A DNA stretch of 13,280 bases from Candidatus Peregrinibacteria bacterium (GCA_016201685.1 JACQCJ010000052.1:1-13280); one strand, 5' to 3'; positions 5,867-12,953 are shown, counted from the stretch's first letter. The notes: a model not told the origin generated them from the letters alone. Numbers and translations: made by a program.

Positions 5867-6242
5867 TGTCGAGGAGGGAAGCAAGCAAATGTTCAGTCGT
5901 TTGGATCCATCGTCGAGCATTGTCCGCGGTGGCTTGTTCCGCCGCCCAGTAGGGATCGCTGTACCGCGCGTCGACGACGAACTCCGAAAGTTCCTGCAAT
6001 GCGCTCATGTCGTTTCCCGCGAGGTGATGTTCCAATAACTCTGCGAGATGGGCTAAATCATGACTGAAAGGATGGTCTTCTCCGTGCTGCTCCATGTAGA
6101 GCGCTTTGAGTGCTTTTTCGATGGCCAGATGACAATGGAACAATGCCGACTCATAGAATCCTTTCTCGCAGAGCACCCGAGCTGCACCGATTGCCTCTTG
6201 TGCACCTTTCTTCCAATGGTCGATAATTTCTTTCTCCGACAT
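5856..6242 (-). CDS. HEPN domain protein (toxin-like partner of MNT)
   Basis: 128 aa, all-helical HEPN domain. Typical features are the N-terminal DHWKKGAQEAIGAARVLCEKG helix, YESALFHCHLAIEKALKALY, HDLAHLAELLE and a closing DARYSDPYW motif, as in the PF05168-type HEPN family. The R-x4-6-H ribonuclease motif of HepT-like toxins is not obvious; the stretch before HDL reads YMEQHGEDHPFSH, with no Arg at the expected spacing. RNase activity therefore cannot be inferred. It is the first gene of a two-gene minus-strand unit and overlaps the MNT gene by 11 nt. ATG 6242 is preferred over an upstream GTG at 6257 because TACACT lies 6 nt before it, as expected for a leaderless start. The pair stands alone between his and rib genes. 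Confidence 0.85.
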   Translation of the reverse strand: MSEKEIIDHWKKGAQEAIGAARVLCEKGFYESALFHCHLAIEKALKALYMEQHGEDHPFSHDLAHLAELLEHHLAGNDMSALQELSEFVVDARYSDPYWAAEQATADNARRWIQTTEHLLASLLDNAS

Positions 6243-6313
6243 GTATCCAGTGTACACCCTTCGCTCCAGTCTCGTGCAGGCAATCGTTGAATTTCTCTTC
6301 TACACTTCTATCG
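6243..6313. promoter_or_regulatory. Divergent start region with two -10-like TACACT boxes
   Basis: The HEPN gene (-) and ribD (+) diverge here. TACACT on the minus strand (6254-6249) lies 6 nt before ATG 6242, and TACACT on the plus strand (6301-6306) lies 7 nt before ATG 6314. No Shine-Dalgarno is present for either gene. Clear -35 boxes are not visible. Confidence 0.45.
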
Positions 6314-7321
6314 ATGTTGAACGCCCATGATGATTTTTTCCTGTCCCGTTGTCTCTCCCTTGCCTCTCTCGGCCGAGGGAGAGTCGGAAACGGAGCGATG
6401 GTCGGCGCTGTCTTGGTTCGTCATGGATCGATCATTGCAGAAGCCTACCATTCCGAATTTTCGAAACCGCATGCAGAGCGAGAATTATTGGAAAAGTCCG
6501 ATCTCAAAATTAGATCAGAAGACGTGCTCTACGTGAATCTCGAGCCATGTTGCCATCATGGGAAAACTCCTGCGTGTACGGATATCATCCTCGAGCGCGG
6601 CATCAAGCATGTGGTCTACGGCATGATCGATCCCGATCCGCGCGTCGCGGGGAAGGGGATTGAGCTTCTCCGGAAGAATGGAGTCGACGTCCGTGGTCCC
6701 GTCAGTCAAGCGCTCTGCGAACGACTCAATCGTGGCTTCATCAGTGTGCGAACGAAAGGTAGGCCATGGATCGTGCTCAAACGCGCGCAGACGAAATCGG
6801 GAGTTATCGCGAATCCCGACGGATCGCATCTCAAAATCACGTCGCGAGAACAAGATGTTTGGTCGCATACGTTTCTGCGTGCCCAGAGCGATGCCATCCT
6901 GGTCGGCGTGGGGACAATCATCAGCGATGATCCAAATTTGAATACAAGATTATCTCAGATTTCTTCTCAGAAAGAAGAGAAAATTGAATCATACAGAATT
7001 ATTCTTGATCCCTCGCTTCGCATTCCATTGTCCTCCCGCGTTGTAACGGATGAAAACAAACATAGGACGATCATTGTCACCTCGAAGGACGTTGATCGAG
7101 AGAAGGTGTCAGAACTCCAAGAGCGTGGAATGATGATCTTCAAAATCCATCTGAATGAAAAAAAGTTCTCGCTTCCTGAACTCTGGAAATATCTCACGAC
7201 TCCGTCGGGCGATTTCCACGGCATCACGAGCATCCTCGTCGAAGGGGGATCGAAGACGTGGGAGGCGTTCCGGACGGCGGGATGTCTTGATGAAGAAGTG
7301 GTGTTGATTGGAGAGAGATGA
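6314..7321 (+). CDS. ribD: RibD deaminase/reductase with truncated C-terminus
   Basis: 335 aa. RibD catalyses two riboflavin steps: deamination of the pyrimidine intermediate, then NADPH-dependent reduction of its ribose. The N-terminal deaminase is intact: zinc ligands H53 (in PHAE), C79 and C88 (PCCHHGKTPAC), and E55 as proton shuttle. The reductase domain follows with RPWIVLKRAQTKSGVIA, DAILVGVGTIISDDPNLNTRL and the VEGG motif (E310). Only 23 residues follow VEGG, against about 65 in E. coli, so roughly 40-45 C-terminal residues are missing. The frame stops at the first base of an inverted repeat. ATG 6314 is chosen because TACACT lies 7 nt upstream and the frame before it needs a TTG start at 6287. 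No other rib gene is in the window. The deaminase is probably functional; the reductase is doubtful. Confidence 0.88.
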   Translation: MLNAHDDFFLSRCLSLASLGRGRVGNGAMVGAVLVRHGSIIAEAYHSEFSKPHAERELLEKSDLKIRSEDVLYVNLEPCCHHGKTPACTDIILERGIKHVVYGMIDPDPRVAGKGIELLRKNGVDVRGPVSQALCERLNRGFISVRTKGRPWIVLKRAQTKSGVIANPDGSHLKITSREQDVWSHTFLRAQSDAILVGVGTIISDDPNLNTRLSQISSQKEEKIESYRIILDPSLRIPLSSRVVTDENKHRTIIVTSKDVDREKVSELQERGMMIFKIHLNEKKFSLPELWKYLTTPSGDFHGITSILVEGGSKTWEAFRTAGCLDEEVVLIGER

Positions 7322-7394
7322 ATGGCGAATTGCGAGTGGCGAAGTGCGAATTTTCAGTAACCAATTCGCAAATTGCAAATCGCAATTCGCATTT
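7321..7394. repeat. Long imperfect inverted repeat at convergent gene ends
   Basis: The arms 7321-7352 and 7363-7394 match at 26 of 31 aligned positions plus one indel. Each arm is made of a stuttering word, GCGAATTGCGA and variants, with a 10-nt loop. The ribD stop (TGA, 7319-7321) and the FMN-reductase stop (TAA, 7395-7393) both sit at the outer edges, so each gene ends where an arm begins. There is no T tract of terminator type. Confidence 0.8.
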
Positions 7395-8070
7395 ACAACT
7401 TCCCCATAATCCGCTGTCCCTTCAGGTAACACGCCGTCACGAAGCGGTGCCACAGCGGCAGCTTCCCGGTCCTCTTCCATCGCTCCACGAATGCCGCGAA
7501 TTTCCTCCCGCGCTCCCGAATGCGTGCGATCGTCTCGGGGCGCTTGTCGACGACGAGCCCGAATTTTCCTTTGCCCGCCATACACTTTCCCTCAAAGTCT
7601 TTGCCCACGATCGTTCCCCCGAAGTAGCGGATGGCCTCCGGCACGTGCATGGTCGTGAAGCGCATGAGGCCTTTCCACGCCGGAACGGGCGCGCCGCCCG
7701 TGAAGAGGAAGAAGAAGGGCTTGCCGCCGAGCATGCCTTTCGATCGCGTCTCGGCATCGAGGCCGAACATTCCGAGGTGATCGAGCAGGTTCTTGAGGTG
7801 TGCCGGGACGCTGAAGTTCCAGATGGGGCTCGCGATCACGATGCCATCGCTCACGAGAATGGCATCTTTCACTCTCCAGAAATCCTTCCCCGGGTCGCAC
7901 GATGATCCATAGCATTCGACTGTGAAGTGTTCGAGGTGCAGGTCACGGATGCGAATCTTCTGTACGTCGATCATCGCATTCTGCAATCGAATGCCTTCGA
8001 GGAACCGATCCGCCAAGTACTCGGCGTTACTGGGATCATTCGTGCCGGCGACGAGGGCGAGGATCTTCAT
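7393..8070 (-). CDS. Flavodoxin-fold NAD(P)H-dependent FMN reductase family protein
   Basis: 225 aa. The N-terminus MKILALVAGTNDPSNAEYLA is the first strand and phosphate-binding loop of the flavodoxin-like fold. VSDGIVIASPIWNFSVPAHLKNLLDHL is the hallmark FMN-loop and helix of the NADPH-dependent FMN reductase / NAD(P)H quinone reductase group. Related enzymes reduce FMN, quinones or azo and nitro compounds; the substrate cannot be told. The C-terminal third (FAAFVERWKRTGKLPLWHRF onward) is basic and not diagnostic. The frame opens at 8163, but ATG 8070 gives the canonical start. An 11-nt gap separates it from the small upstream minus-strand ORF, suggesting a two-gene unit. Its stop lies at the edge of the inverted repeat that also ends ribD. 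Confidence 0.88.
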   Translation of the reverse strand: MKILALVAGTNDPSNAEYLADRFLEGIRLQNAMIDVQKIRIRDLHLEHFTVECYGSSCDPGKDFWRVKDAILVSDGIVIASPIWNFSVPAHLKNLLDHLGMFGLDAETRSKGMLGGKPFFFLFTGGAPVPAWKGLMRFTTMHVPEAIRYFGGTIVGKDFEGKCMAGKGKFGLVVDKRPETIARIRERGRKFAAFVERWKRTGKLPLWHRFVTACYLKGQRIMGKL

Positions 8071-8080
8071 CCGTCCAACC

Positions 8081-8320
8081 TTAGCAGGAGGATTTTTGCT
8101 CCGCCAATCTCGCGCGCATCGCCTCGAATGTCGAGAGTTCCATACCTGCTTTTCCTTTGCCACTCGTTTCCATCTGTGTTCCCGCAGACGATTGTCCTGA
8201 ACAATTTTTGAGGTCTTTCCTCACGACGAAGCGCACTTCGTCCACCCGGAATTTCTCGGTCCAAAAATCTTGACCGTCCCTAGCGGGAACAATATCTTGT
8301 GTGGTCGTTGGCCGAGACAT
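8081..8320 (-). CDS. Possible small protein upstream of the FMN reductase
   Basis: 79 aa, not recognised. The sequence is hydrophilic, includes FWTEKFRVDEVRFVVRKDLKN and ends FEAMRARLAEQKSSC. Support for it being real: the frame is the longest in a 280-base stretch that otherwise has no gene, it ends 10 nt before the FMN-reductase ATG on the same strand, and TACTAT (8333-8328) lies 7 nt before its ATG, as at other leaderless-looking starts in this window. No family motif is visible and no Shine-Dalgarno is present. It may equally be a chance frame in the nrdJ upstream region. Confidence 0.45.
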   Translation of the reverse strand: MSRPTTTQDIVPARDGQDFWTEKFRVDEVRFVVRKDLKNCSGQSSAGTQMETSGKGKAGMELSTFEAMRARLAEQKSSC

Positions 8321-8351
8321 TCAATATATAGTAGTTTCCGCACTTTTCCCC
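8321..8351. promoter_or_regulatory. Overlapping divergent -10-like boxes between the small ORF and nrdJ
   Basis: In the AT-rich core, TATAGT reads on the plus strand (8327-8332, 19 nt before the nrdJ ATG) and TACTAT on the minus strand (8333-8328, 7 nt before ATG 8320). This is the only AT-rich spot between the two starts. No convincing -35 box, B12 riboswitch or NrdR box pair is visible. Confidence 0.35.
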
Positions 8352-11300
8352 ATGAATCCCTCCAGCCCCTCCTCGACGAGTATTCGCGCGTCGTCGCAGC
8401 AATCCCGCGACGATTGGGCACCCGCCCGCGGACTCTCGATCACGCGTTTCTTCACGACTCCCGGGAGCGATCCGCTGGAGGAAGTGACGTATGAGAAGAG
8501 AGTGAGCAAAATCATGAACACCGACGGGTCCGTGGTTTTCCAGATGGACGGTGCGGAGATTCCCGCGAGCTGGAGCCAGGTGGCGACCGACATCGTCGTG
8601 AGCAAGTACTTCCGCAAGGCGGGCGTGCCGCAGGTCGATGGAAAAGGGAACGTCCTCACCGACGAGCGCGGCGAGGTCGTGACGGGTCCCGAGCGCAGCG
8701 TCAAACAGGTCATCCGTCGCCTCGCGGGTTGCTGGCGACACTGGGGTGAGGGGCACGGCTACTTCGAGACGGCGCAGGACGCGCAGGCGTTCGAGGATGA
8801 ACTCAGCTCCATGCTCGTGCGCCAGATGGCGGCGCCCAACAGTCCCCAGTGGTTCAATACGGGGCTCCACACCGCCTACGGCATCACGGGCCCCTCGCAA
8901 GGACACTACTACTGCGAACCGAAGACGGGCGAGATCAAGAGGAGCGACGATGCGTACACGCATCCCCAGCCGCACGCGTGCTTCATCCAATCGGTGCAGG
9001 ACGACATGGTCAACGAGGGCGGCATCATGGACCTGTGGGTCCGCGAGGCGCGCCTCTTCAAGTTCGGCTCCGGCACGGGCACGAACTTCAGCAGTTTGCG
9101 AGGCGCGGGCGAGCCGCTCTCGGGCGGCGGCAAGAGTTCCGGGCTCATGAGCTTCCTCAAGATCGGCGACCGCGCCGCGGGCGCCATCAAGTCCGGCGGC
9201 ACCACGCGCCGCGCCGCGAAAATGGTGTGCCTGGATCTCGACCATCCGGACATCGAGGAGTTCATCAATTGGAAAGTGAACGAAGAGAAGAAAGTCGCCG
9301 CGTTGGCCGAGTCGGGGTACGACACCGACTTCAACGGGGAGGCGTACCTCACGGTCTCCGGCCAGAATTCCAACAACTCCATCCGCGTGCCGCAAGCATT
9401 CCTGGAGGCCGTGGAGCACGACAGCGACTGGAACCTCGTGTGGCGAACGGAACTGCGCGCCGCCAAAGAGCAGCAGCGCGAACCCGCCCCCTCGAAGACG
9501 CTCAAGGCCCGCTCTCTGTGGGATCAGATCGGGTACGCCGCCTGGGCCTGCGCCGATCCGGGCGTGCAGTACGACACGACCATCAACGACTGGCACACGT
9601 GTCCCGAGGACGGCCGCATCAATGCCAGCAATCCCTGCAGCGAGTACATGTTCCTCGATAACACCGCCTGCAATCTCGCGTCCCTGAATCTGCTCACCTT
9701 CTTCCCGTCAGCAGACTCGAGACAGATGCAGCATCCTTCCGCTCATCCCTCAGGAGCTCACACGTTTCATTCCCTCCTTGGAGAATCGGGATTCGACATC
9801 GAAGCCTTCCGTCACGCCGTGCGGCTGTGGACGATCGTGCTCGAGATCTCCGTCCTCATGGCCCAATTCCCGAGCAAGGAGATCGCGGAATTTAGCTACC
9901 GCTTCCGCACGCTTGGCCTTGGCTACGCCAACCTCGGCGCGATGCTCATGCAGATGGGCATTCCCTACGATTCCCCCAAGGGACGGGCAATCTGTGCGGC
10001 TATCACCGCCATTCTCACCGGCGAGAGCTACGCGACATCCGCGGAGATGGCCGCTCATCTGGGCGCCTTCCCCGGCTATTCCCGCAACCGCGAGCACATG
10101 CTCCGCGTGATCCGCAACCACCGCCGCGCCGCGTACGACGCGCCCGCGCGCGAGTACGAAGGCCTCCATGTGATTCCCGTGGGCATCGAGCAGCAGACGT
10201 GTCCCACCGATCTCCTCACCGCCGCAAAGGAATGCTGGGACCGCGCCCTCGCCGAGGGAGAGAAGCACGGCTACCGAAACGCGCAAGTCACCGTCATCGC
10301 CCCCACGGGCACCATCGGTCTCCTCATGGATTGCGACACCACAGGCGTGGAACCCGATTTCGCGCTCGTGAAGTTCAAGAAGCTCGCGGGGGGCGGCTAC
10401 ATGAAGATCGCGAATCAATCCGTCGCGCCGGCGTTGCGCGCGCTTCGGTACAGCGAAGCGCAGATCGACGACATCATGAAATATGTGATGGGCACGCTCA
10501 GCCTGGAGGGCGCACCGCACGTCAATCGCGCCACGCTCCGTCAGAAGGGCTTCAACGACCAGGACATCGCGAATATCGAGAAGAGCCTCCCGCGCGTCTT
10601 CGAGATCGGGTTCGCGTTCAACCAGTGGACGCTCGGCGAGGAGACGATGGCGCGCCTGGGATTCACCAAAGAGCAGATGCAGGACTTCCATTTCAACTTG
10701 CTCAAGTCGCTCGGCTTCACCAAGGAACACATCGACGAGGCGAACGTCGCCATCTGCGGTCACATGACGGTGGAGGGCGCGCCGCACCTCAAGCCCGAGC
10801 ACCTCGCCGTCTTCGATTGCGCGAACACCTGCGGCAAGCTCGGCAAGCGTTCCATCCACGCCGAGGGCCACATCCGCATGATGGCGGCCAGCCAGCCCTT
10901 CATCTCCGGCGCCATCAGCAAGACGATCAATCTCCCCCATGAGGCCACCGTCGAAGACATCAAGAACGCCTACTTCCTCAGCTGGAAGCTCGCGCTCAAA
11001 GCCAATGCGCTCTACCGGGACGGCAGCAAGCTCAGCCAGGCGCTCAGCAACAAGTCGGATACGAAGGTTGAGAAGGACGGCGCTTCGACAGAGTTCAGCG
11101 TAACAGAGAAGGTCGTGGAGAAGATCGTCATCAAAGAAGTACCGCGCCGCCGCAAGCTCCCCCAGGAACGCCTCGCGATCGCGCACAAGTTCTGCGTCGC
11201 GGGCCACGAGGGGTACATCCACGTGGGCATGTACGAGGACGGCGCGCCCGGAGAAATCTTCATCAAGATGAGCAAGGAGGGCTCCACTCTCTCGGGGGTG

Positions 11301-11825
11301 ATGGACACCCTCGCGCTCAGCCTCTCCATGAATCTCCAGTACGGCGTTCCTCTCGAAGTCCTCTGCGAGAAGCTCGCTCACACGCGCTTTGAGCCGATGG
11401 GCATGACGGCGAATAAGGAGATCCCGATGGTCAAAAGCATCATGGATTACCTCGGCCGCTGGATGGCCCTGAAGTTCCTCAGCAAGGAGCGGGCCAAGAA
11501 GTACCACAACGCCGAGCTCATCGACCAGGCCTACGAAACCGGAACGAAGAGCAAGGAAGCCTTCGCGATGCGCCTCCCCGTGGTCGATGAAGGAGCCGCA
11601 GCCCCGGTTGAATCTCCGATGATTGAGGAAAAGGTCGAAGAGAAAACGCACGAGGAGATTGTCGCCGCAGTTCACGAGGTAGAAGCGAGAACGGACAAGC
11701 GCGAACTCGCCAAATTGCAGGGATTCACAGGATCGATTTGCGCGGGGTGCGGGAGCCTGCGAATGAAGCGGAATGGGTCGTGTGAGGTGTGCTTGGATTG
11801 CGGGGTCACTTCGGGGTGTAGTTGA
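8352..11825 (+). CDS. nrdJ: Class II (adenosylcobalamin-dependent) ribonucleoside-diphosphate reductase
   Basis: 1157 aa. NrdJ makes deoxyribonucleotides using adenosylcobalamin to generate the active-site thiyl radical, needing neither oxygen nor a small subunit. Visible in order: N-terminal region; PHACFIQS with redox C210; GSGTGTNFSSLR and GGTTRRAAKMV; NPCSEYMFLDNTACNLASLNL with N427, thiyl C429, E431 and partner C440; LGLGYANLGAMLMQMGIPYDS; APTGTIGLLMDCDTTGVEPDF near 650-670; a TSCPD-type domain around 940-1030; and a Cys-rich tail with C1130-x2-C1133, C1147-x2-C1150 and C1156, which includes a zinc ribbon and redox cysteines. All catalytic residues are present. Residues about 452-479 look like an insertion. 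ATG 8352 gives the usual start; the frame opens at 8301 with a GTG-type codon. No Shine-Dalgarno. Strong GC-rich codon bias suggests high expression or core status. Confidence 0.96.
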   Translation: MNPSSPSSTSIRASSQQSRDDWAPARGLSITRFFTTPGSDPLEEVTYEKRVSKIMNTDGSVVFQMDGAEIPASWSQVATDIVVSKYFRKAGVPQVDGKGNVLTDERGEVVTGPERSVKQVIRRLAGCWRHWGEGHGYFETAQDAQAFEDELSSMLVRQMAAPNSPQWFNTGLHTAYGITGPSQGHYYCEPKTGEIKRSDDAYTHPQPHACFIQSVQDDMVNEGGIMDLWVREARLFKFGSGTGTNFSSLRGAGEPLSGGGKSSGLMSFLKIGDRAAGAIKSGGTTRRAAKMVCLDLDHPDIEEFINWKVNEEKKVAALAESGYDTDFNGEAYLTVSGQNSNNSIRVPQAFLEAVEHDSDWNLVWRTELRAAKEQQREPAPSKTLKARSLWDQIGYAAWACADPGVQYDTTINDWHTCPEDGRINASNPCSEYMFLDNTACNLASLNLLTFFPSADSRQMQHPSAHPSGAHTFHSLLGESGFDIEAFRHAVRLWTIVLEISVLMAQFPSKEIAEFSYRFRTLGLGYANLGAMLMQMGIPYDSPKGRAICAAITAILTGESYATSAEMAAHLGAFPGYSRNREHMLRVIRNHRRAAYDAPAREYEGLHVIPVGIEQQTCPTDLLTAAKECWDRALAEGEKHGYRNAQVTVIAPTGTIGLLMDCDTTGVEPDFALVKFKKLAGGGYMKIANQSVAPALRALRYSEAQIDDIMKYVMGTLSLEGAPHVNRATLRQKGFNDQDIANIEKSLPRVFEIGFAFNQWTLGEETMARLGFTKEQMQDFHFNLLKSLGFTKEHIDEANVAICGHMTVEGAPHLKPEHLAVFDCANTCGKLGKRSIHAEGHIRMMAASQPFISGAISKTINLPHEATVEDIKNAYFLSWKLALKANALYRDGSKLSQALSNKSDTKVEKDGASTEFSVTEKVVEKIVIKEVPRRRKLPQERLAIAHKFCVAGHEGYIHVGMYEDGAPGEIFIKMSKEGSTLSGVMDTLALSLSMNLQYGVPLEVLCEKLAHTRFEPMGMTANKEIPMVKSIMDYLGRWMALKFLSKERAKKYHNAELIDQAYETGTKSKEAFAMRLPVVDEGAAAPVESPMIEEKVEEKTHEEIVAAVHEVEARTDKRELAKLQGFTGSICAGCGSLRMKRNGSCEVCLDCGVTSGCS

Positions 11826-11905
11826 TTGGTTGTTTGGTTTTTGGTTATGGGAATAGAACTGTTCTTGAACTGTTGCTGAACCAAAAACCAGTAACCAAAA
11901 ACCAG
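11826..11905. repeat. Inverted/direct repeat cluster after nrdJ
   Basis: TGGTTTTTGGTTA (11835-11847) is a perfect 13-nt inverted match to TAACCAAAAACCA (11892-11904). AACCAAAAACCAG occurs twice in tandem (11879-11891 and 11893-11905). Between them, GAACTGTTC and GAACTGTTG form further self-complementary words. The array begins right after the nrdJ stop and fills most of the gap to the next gene. Confidence 0.75.
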
Positions 11906-11951
11906 CGAACTTCTCAGAATGTGCAGGTCTTCCACCTGGCCCAGCCTTCGC

Positions 11952-11957
11952 TATGAT
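11952..11957 (+). promoter_or_regulatory. -10-like box for a leaderless start
   Basis: TATGAT lies 6 nt before ATG 11964, the exact distance from a -10 box to a transcription start. No Shine-Dalgarno is present and the -35 match is poor. Confidence 0.45.
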
Positions 11958-11963
11958 CATCTC

Positions 11964-12407
11964 ATGGCAGATTCCTGGCTCGATCATATCCCCAGTCACG
12001 AGCGTGAAAAAATCCGAAAGCGCATGCGCAGCCCGGAGGAGTACGAGCGCTTGCGCGAGAAGGTGAAGGGCCCCGAGGATTTGGAGAAAGAAATGCAAAA
12101 GAACGATGCGCTCGCTAATCTCACTTTTGGACTCGAAACCGAACCCGCGCTCCACGACGGTCTCAAACATGCGATCGACCAGCAGATTCAGAAGGAAGGA
12201 GTGGCGAGCGTCCTCGAAGCGCCGCCGAAGAATCCTCAGCTGAAGAAAGCCATTGAGAAGGGCAAATTCAAACTCACCGTCTCCTCTCATCCCAAAACTC
12301 ACCAAGATCAAATCATGGTGCAGCCGGAGGGCACGGTGCAGGAGAAATTGCCTCTCAAGCCCAGCTTGAGCGATCAGTACGTGTCGCAGTTTGTGAGCGG
12401 GTTTTGA
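11964..12407 (+). CDS. Charged small protein of unknown function
   Basis: 147 aa, not recognised. The N-terminal half is highly charged and predicted helical (HEREKIRKRMRSPEEYERLR, then EDLEKEMQKNDALANL), and the middle has another amphipathic stretch (LHDGLKHAIDQQIQKEGV). The C-terminal part is less charged, with FKLTVSSHPKTHQDQIMVQP that may form strands. There is no Cys, signal peptide or membrane segment. The ATG at 11964 is preferred over 11919 because a -10-like TATGAT lies 6 nt upstream and the intervening residues are non-helical. The gene stands alone between two repeat clusters. Its composition resembles the other small unknown at 12657-12917 but I see no clear homology. Confidence 0.72.
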   Translation: MADSWLDHIPSHEREKIRKRMRSPEEYERLREKVKGPEDLEKEMQKNDALANLTFGLETEPALHDGLKHAIDQQIQKEGVASVLEAPPKNPQLKKAIEKGKFKLTVSSHPKTHQDQIMVQPEGTVQEKLPLKPSLSDQYVSQFVSGF

Positions 12408-12427
12408 AATTCGGAAAAATTGATTGT

Positions 12428-12555
12428 CCAAACGCGGGCCGTAGGCCCGCTCCCCAGGTTCAAAAAGTATATGCACCCGGGGAGCAGGTGTACCAACCTG
12501 CGGTCCCCGGTGTTTACTGTTCATCGTTCAAACGCGGCCAGAAAGGCCGCTCCCC
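12428..12555. repeat. Cluster of three hairpin repeats
   Basis: Two copies of one element flank a third hairpin. The first copy has GCGGGCC-GTA-GGCCCGC followed by TCCCC (stem at 12434-12450). The second has GCGGCC-AGAAA-GGCCGC followed by TCCCC (stem at 12534-12550). Both are preceded by CAAAC. In the middle, 12474-12512 forms a 15-bp stem: CACC, GGGGA and GCAGGT pair with ACCTGC, TCCCC and GGTG, with two small bulges. No coding frame here looks real. Confidence 0.8.
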
Positions 12556-12588
12556 TGTATGGGAATATTTTTTTCTACGAGGACCGGG

Positions 12589-12617
12589 CATGTCACCCAG
12601 AGCCATGTCGAAGGGTG
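12589..12617. repeat. Palindromic repeat copy C (intergenic)
   Basis: CATGTCACCC, then AGAGCCATGTCGA, then AGGGTG. It shares TGTCACCC, the GAGC-TCGA core and AGGGTG with copy B in hisF, and CATGTCACCC with copy A in the HisA-HisF linker. Here it is outside any recognised gene, the usual setting for such elements. Confidence 0.65.
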
Positions 12618-12656
12618 CCCGCGGATCCTGCTCGAAGAGAATTTTCCTTCGTTCGT

Positions 12657-12917
12657 TTATTGAGCACCGTCGGCTTTGCTTTTTAGTTCCTCTTTCAATT
12701 CGCCAGAGAGCAATCGATCGACGAAATCGGGCCCGAGTGCCGCATGGAGTTTTTCATCCAAGTTCGGATCGATGGGGAGGCTGGTTACATTCGTTGGTCC
12801 TCCTTCCTCCAACATTGCCTTGAGAACTGAAACCATTCGACGATCTATTTCCTCTCCATCACCAACACTGCTTGGGGGGGGCACACCATCGCTTTCGTTT
12901 TGAGGCGCATTTACCAT
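12657..12917 (-). CDS. Small acidic protein of unknown function
   Basis: 86 aa, not recognised. It begins MVNAPQNESDGVPPP, followed by helical stretches EEIDRRMVSVLKAMLEEGG and LDEKLHAALGPDFVDRLLSG and a charged tail, ELKEELKSKADGAQ. It is soluble, without Cys, signal peptide or membrane segment. ATG 12917 is chosen over 12953 because a promoter-like TTGACG (12953-12948), 16-nt spacer and TATGCT (12931-12926) lies directly upstream and overlaps the longer version. The leader would be at most about 2 nt. The PPP codons contain a run of eight C on the coding strand, a possible slippage site. The size and style are those of a small adaptor or regulator, but no function can be assigned. Confidence 0.65.
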   Translation of the reverse strand: MVNAPQNESDGVPPPSSVGDGEEIDRRMVSVLKAMLEEGGPTNVTSLPIDPNLDEKLHAALGPDFVDRLLSGELKEELKSKADGAQ

Positions 12918-12925
12918 AGGGAAGA

Positions 12926-12953
12926 AGCATAGAAAAATTCGTCCTTCCGTCAA
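12926..12953 (-). promoter_or_regulatory. Promoter of the 12657-12917 gene
   Basis: On the minus strand, TTGACG (12953-12948; 5 of 6 to the -35 consensus), a 16-nt spacer and TATGCT (12931-12926; 4 of 6 to the -10). The ATG at 12917 follows after 8 nt, giving an almost leaderless transcript. Confidence 0.55.

Noticed and set aside
7318..7905. Plus-strand open frame of 195 codons over the FMN reductase
   Set aside because: It is antisense to a gene with clear flavodoxin-fold motifs, begins inside the inverted repeat and has no domain.
8280..9596. A 438-codon minus-strand open frame across the nrdJ 5' part
   Set aside because: Same cause: a codon-bias shadow. Composition is implausible and there are no motifs.
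9750..12524. A 924-codon open frame on the minus strand, antisense to nrdJ
   Set aside because: Its sequence is Leu/Arg/His/Asp-rich with no domain, and it mirrors the biased codons of nrdJ, whose catalytic motifs are complete. It is a shadow frame.
12428..12617. CRISPR array
   Set aside because: The repeats are palindromic elements of several kinds, with only two copies of one and unequal surroundings. There are no regular spacers and no cas genes.
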